A model generated the notes under the pieces. The model was given only the letters and a program-made list of their open reading frames with translations. It made no database searches and was not told where the DNA came from. DNA of 64,000 nt from Candidatus Saccharimonadota bacterium. GTDB lineage: Bacteria; Patescibacteriota; Saccharimonadia; Saccharimonadales; Saccharimonadaceae. The stretch spans positions 1 through 64,000 of the forward strand of contig JAFWMY010000014.1 in assembly GCA_017545485.1 (NCBI GenBank). Direction: 5' to 3'. Each line of letters starts with the position of its first letter. Position 1 is the first letter of the stretch. The position numbers and the translations under genes are program-made. This document shows, piece after piece, positions 61,405-64,000 of the stretch.

Positions 61405-61809
61405 ATGAGTTTAGAAGGACAAGATTGGGTTTATAGCGAAAAGGTGAAGGACCATTTTTTGAATCCAAGAAATTTTTTGATGGGAGATGAGAGTAAATTC
61501 AAATACGATGCAATGGGATTAGTCGGAAACCCTATATGTGGTGATCAGATGAAAATGTACATAAAAGTAAAAAATGATAAGATTTCCGATATTCGTTGGA
61601 AAACATATGGTTGTGCGTCGGCTATTGCGTCTACATCTGCCTTATCAGAGTTGGCTAAAGGTAAAACTTTAGATGATGCTTTAAAAATTACTGCTGAAGA
61701 CATTGATAATTATCTGGGTAAATTGCCAAAACATAAGTTTCATTGCTCAGTGCTCGGTCATGAAGCTTTAGCAGACGCCATTAATAATTATCGTAAAATT
61801 TCAAAATAA
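61405..61809 (+). CDS. iscU: Iron-sulfur cluster scaffold protein IscU/NifU type
   Basis: The 134-residue protein has the three scaffold cysteines: in GNPICGDQM (with the following Asp), YGCASAIAST and KFHCSVLGHEAL. It assembles Fe-S clusters for transfer to client proteins. No cysteine desulfurase, ferredoxin or chaperone gene is next to it, so the sulfur donor must lie elsewhere. The radical-SAM protein NrdG nearby is a plausible client. Confidence 0.92.
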   Translation: MSLEGQDWVYSEKVKDHFLNPRNFLMGDESKFKYDAMGLVGNPICGDQMKMYIKVKNDKISDIRWKTYGCASAIASTSALSELAKGKTLDDALKITAEDIDNYLGKLPKHKFHCSVLGHEALADAINNYRKISK

Positions 61810-61810
61810 C

Positions 61811-61839
61811 TTGCGAAATGATTTAATCCTTGTTAAGAT
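61811..61839 (+). promoter_or_regulatory. Promoter of the membrane protein gene at 61846
   Basis: TTGCGA at 61811-61816, 17-base spacer, TGT-TAAGAT with the hexamer at 61834-61839, six bases before the ATG. Confidence 0.65.
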
Positions 61840-61845
61840 AGATGT

Positions 61846-62697
61846 ATGGAAAATACGTTTACTTTGATGCCAATGAGCCAACAGATTAATCTTACTCCTG
61901 GCGAATCTTATACTGGCTATATCACGATTGTAAATCCGGTTGATGCTACCGAAGATTTTTCTTATAAGGTCTCTATTTCTCCTTACAGTGTGATCGGTGA
62001 AAACTATACGGCAGATTTACAAACTGTTTCTGGGCGCAACGAAATTACTAAATGGATAACGATTAGCGAGCCGACTGGCACTGTTAAGCCAAATGAGTCT
62101 AAGAAGGTTGAATTTACTATAAACACTCCTTCTAATGCTCCCGGTGGAGGTCAATATGCAGCTCTCGCCGTATCTAGTAATCCTGCAAATACTGATTCTG
62201 ACGGTGTTGCAGTAAAAAATATCTTTGAAATGGCTAGCCTAATTTATGCGAATGTGGCTGGTGATATTAAGCGGGGTGGTGAAATTTTGGAAAACAATGT
62301 ACCAGGTTTCGTCGCCGTCACTCCGATTCAAGTTACTGCTATGTTTGAAAACACTGGTAATATTCATGAGGTTGCCACGATTATCCTTAAAGTTTCTAAC
62401 TTTTTCACCGGAGAAGTGATACTTCCTACCGAAGAGGACGATGGTCAGTTTAGTGAAATAGTGATGCCAGAATCAACTTATTTTGCAAGTAGAGACATTT
62501 CAAACTTGCCTGCACTTGGCGTTGTTAAAGTTAATCAAACTATTTATTACAATGGATCCTCATCCGTGTCAGAGCGAGACGTAATTATTTGTCCAATTTG
62601 GTTTCTATTATTAGTTATTGCTGTATTTGCCTCTATTATTGTATTTATTATTTCTCGTATAAAGATACATAAGAAAAGACGTTCAGCTACTCTTTAG
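61846..62697 (+). CDS. Membrane-anchored Ig-like (DUF916-like) domain protein without signal peptide
   Basis: The 283-residue protein has a beta-rich N-terminal part of about 245 residues. Its pattern (LTPGESYTGYITIVNP ... PNESKKVEFTINTP ... GGGQYAALAV) resembles the extracellular DUF916-type domains of wall proteins. A TM helix (about 248-272) and a basic tail KIHKKRRSATL follow. Residue 2 onward shows no signal peptide, although the domain type is normally exported, and an in-frame stop lies 12 bases upstream. Either translocation works through the C-terminal helix or the protein is cytoplasmic-facing. Confidence 0.72.
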   Translation: MENTFTLMPMSQQINLTPGESYTGYITIVNPVDATEDFSYKVSISPYSVIGENYTADLQTVSGRNEITKWITISEPTGTVKPNESKKVEFTINTPSNAPGGGQYAALAVSSNPANTDSDGVAVKNIFEMASLIYANVAGDIKRGGEILENNVPGFVAVTPIQVTAMFENTGNIHEVATIILKVSNFFTGEVILPTEEDDGQFSEIVMPESTYFASRDISNLPALGVVKVNQTIYYNGSSSVSERDVIICPIWFLLLVIAVFASIIVFIISRIKIHKKRRSATL

Positions 62698-62700
62698 GAA

Positions 62701-62726
62701 AAATCCGCCTTTTGGCGGATTTTTTA
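62701..62726. terminator. Bidirectional terminator between the gene at 61846 and nrdG
   Basis: AAATCCGCC pairs with GGCGGATTT around TTTT; T-runs lie on both strands and the hairpin touches the nrdG stop codon. Confidence 0.88.
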
Positions 62727-63275
62727 TTCAGTGGATAGAATTTTACCTGTTTTATATTGAAGTTTAAGTAATCTTTGATTTTTGGAACCACGAAAACGTA
62801 AACTTAGATCTCTTTGTTTTAGGATAAAAGGGCCGTCTATTAGAGCGTCCAATGATTTTAATAATTCCCATGGTTCTTTGCCATATTCTTTGATTATTTC
62901 ATATGTAAAGCCGGAAAAACTCCAAACGTCCCAGCCAAACTCCTTACGAACATAGTCTGCAATAATTTTACATTGTTTGGCTTGTACGAATGGCTCGCCG
63001 CCGCAGAATGTTAATCCAGTTTGTCCTTTAAACGTTGCAAGTTGTTTCAACACGTCTTCAATTGGGACTAAAACACCTGCACAATAATCCCAGGTTTCCG
63101 GGTTCTGACAGCCGGGGCAGTGATTAGGACATCCTTGTGTCCATAAAACTGCCCTTAAACCGTCGCCATTTACGATATTATCGTGTTCTAAAGGTCCGGA
63201 AAGGCGAATCATGCCTTCCGGAACTTCTGATTGTTTGGCGATTTTTTCTAATGATAGTTTGTGCCAATCTGTCAT
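62724..63275 (-). CDS. nrdG: Anaerobic ribonucleotide reductase activating protein
   Basis: Radical-SAM enzyme that installs the glycyl radical on NrdD. The CX3CX2C cluster motif is Cys49-Cys53-Cys56 (WTQGCPNHCPGCQNP) and the SAM-contacting LTFCGGEP stretch follows. At 183 residues it is normal for the family. Its ATG is the codon directly after the nrdD stop and is in the same frame. Confidence 0.95.
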   Translation of the reverse strand: MTDWHKLSLEKIAKQSEVPEGMIRLSGPLEHDNIVNGDGLRAVLWTQGCPNHCPGCQNPETWDYCAGVLVPIEDVLKQLATFKGQTGLTFCGGEPFVQAKQCKIIADYVRKEFGWDVWSFSGFTYEIIKEYGKEPWELLKSLDALIDGPFILKQRDLSLRFRGSKNQRLLKLQYKTGKILSTE

Positions 63276-64000
63276 CTATTCCCCTTTGGCACAAGAACAT
63301 ACTTTTTCAAACGGTAAATCGCCTTCTAATCTACCACAATGTGGACAACGATCACCGGTGATAACGCCTGAGAATCCACAGACTGGATCACGATCTACTG
63401 GATGGTTAACTGAGCCGTAACCGATCCCTGCATCGTGCATTTTACGAATGACTGATTCAAATGCAGCGATATTTTGAGAAGGATCACCGTCTAATTCAAT
63501 ATAGGTAATATGACCAGCATTGCAAAGATTATGATATGGGGCTTCTATTTCAATCTTATCAAAGGCTGAAATTGGATAATAGACTGGGACGTGGAATGAA
63601 TTAGTGTAGAATTCGCGATCTGTAACTCCTTTAATTTTTCCATATTCCTTACGATCTATCTTAGTAAATCGTCCAGCTATACCTTCAGCAGGTGTTGCAA
63701 GCAGTGAAAAATTCAACTTATATTTTTTACTAAATGCATCACATTTTTCACGCATATGCGAGATTATATCTAATCCTAGTTCACGCGAATCCTCGTCTTC
63801 ACCATGATGTTTACCTGTCATAGCTACAAGTGTTTCGGCAAGTCCAATAAAGCCAATAGATAAGGTGCCGTGTTTGATTACATCGCGAAGTGTGTCATTC
63901 GGTCCAAGTTTTTCGCTACCAAACCAGTTGCCTTGGCCCATGAGGAATGGGAAATTACGTACGTGCTGGTTTGCTTGAAATTCAAATCTTTCCAGTAGTT
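63276..64000 (-). CDS. nrdD: Anaerobic ribonucleoside-triphosphate reductase, C-terminal part (5' end outside the window)
   Basis: About 241 C-terminal residues are present; the frame is open to the window edge (no start visible). The family is clear from FPFLMGQGNW, HGTLSIGFIGLAE, PAEGIAGRF, YTNSFHVPVYYPIS and NHPVDRDPVCGF. Cysteines of the C-terminal zinc region remain (CGF, CPHCGR). The protein then ends PFEKVCSCAKGE, where relatives continue with a segment containing the R-x-x-G-Y glycyl-radical site. It reduces NTPs to dNTPs without oxygen if that radical site exists elsewhere. Confidence 0.92.
   Translation of the reverse strand, partial: LLERFEFQANQHVRNFPFLMGQGNWFGSEKLGPNDTLRDVIKHGTLSIGFIGLAETLVAMTGKHHGEDEDSRELGLDIISHMREKCDAFSKKYKLNFSLLATPAEGIAGRFTKIDRKEYGKIKGVTDREFYTNSFHVPVYYPISAFDKIEIEAPYHNLCNAGHITYIELDGDPSQNIAAFESVIRKMHDAGIGYGSVNHPVDRDPVCGFSGVITGDRCPHCGRLEGDLPFEKVCSCAKGE

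Noticed and set aside
63200-63340. Frameshift explaining the short NrdD C-terminus
   Set aside because: None of the three minus-strand frames encodes the R-x-x-G-Y segment after the divergence point.

Overview
This 64 kb window looks like a chromosomal stretch of a small-genome Patescibacteria/CPR bacterium, most probably a Candidatus Saccharibacteria (TM7). That is an inference from several things. The DNA is AT-rich. Genes are packed with tiny gaps or overlaps. Proteins are short for their families. The window mixes core information genes with long secreted or membrane proteins, sortases and cell-wall hydrolases, and shows no amino-acid or lipid biosynthesis genes. TGA is used as a stop codon, so the code is standard. 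I see no transposase, integrase, phage gene or CRISPR array.

Layout. 1-6.1 kb: tail of a Ser/Asn-rich surface protein, metG, an aquaporin-like gene and two membrane proteins of unknown role. 6.1-17.9 kb: pheST, then ftsE-ftsX followed by a CHAP peptidoglycan hydrolase, a C-terminal processing protease, a glycosyltransferase, leuS and a Sua5/TsaC gene. 17.9-22.3 kb: SpoU methyltransferase, glutaredoxin, rpmF, nusB, Nudix, rnc, an unknown gene, rpsP and a KH protein. 22.3-36.3 kb: structured leader, rpoBC, secY, sortase, infA, rpmJ-rpsM-rpsK-rpsD-rpoA-rplQ and rplM-rpsI. 36.3-40.2 kb: tRNA-Ala(CGC) with a duplicated 5' half, then the opposite-strand thyA-folA-glyA thymidylate cycle and an HD hydrolase. 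40.2-43.5 kb: sortase, a three-domain wall enzyme and a PEGA-like membrane protein. 43.5-49.5 kb: trpS, pseudouridine synthase, a DNA polymerase III delta'-like gene, a TPR protein, four tRNAs, two membrane proteins and rubrerythrin. 49.6-55.7 kb: a 2012-residue surface protein carrying a tyrosine-phosphatase domain. 55.7-64 kb: rmuC, lepB, htrA, prmC-prfA, tRNA-Val, iscU, a membrane-anchored domain protein, and nrdG-nrdD (partial).

Themes. About twenty genes have a -10 box (often extended TGN-TATAAT) ending 6-10 bases before the start codon with no Shine-Dalgarno, which predicts leaderless mRNAs. A second class has a normal leader and a strong AAGGAGG. Four tRNA genes show the same tight spacing. 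Both zinc sites of RpoC, and the zinc ligands of L36 and L32, are missing. Both tRNA-Ala genes have partial copies beside them. The NrdD C-terminus ends before the place where the glycyl-radical motif is expected. The wall-active loci (FtsEX-CHAP, sortases, SGNH/lysozyme/NlpC-like protein, giant phosphatase adhesin) fit a life attached to a host cell, but that role is inference.
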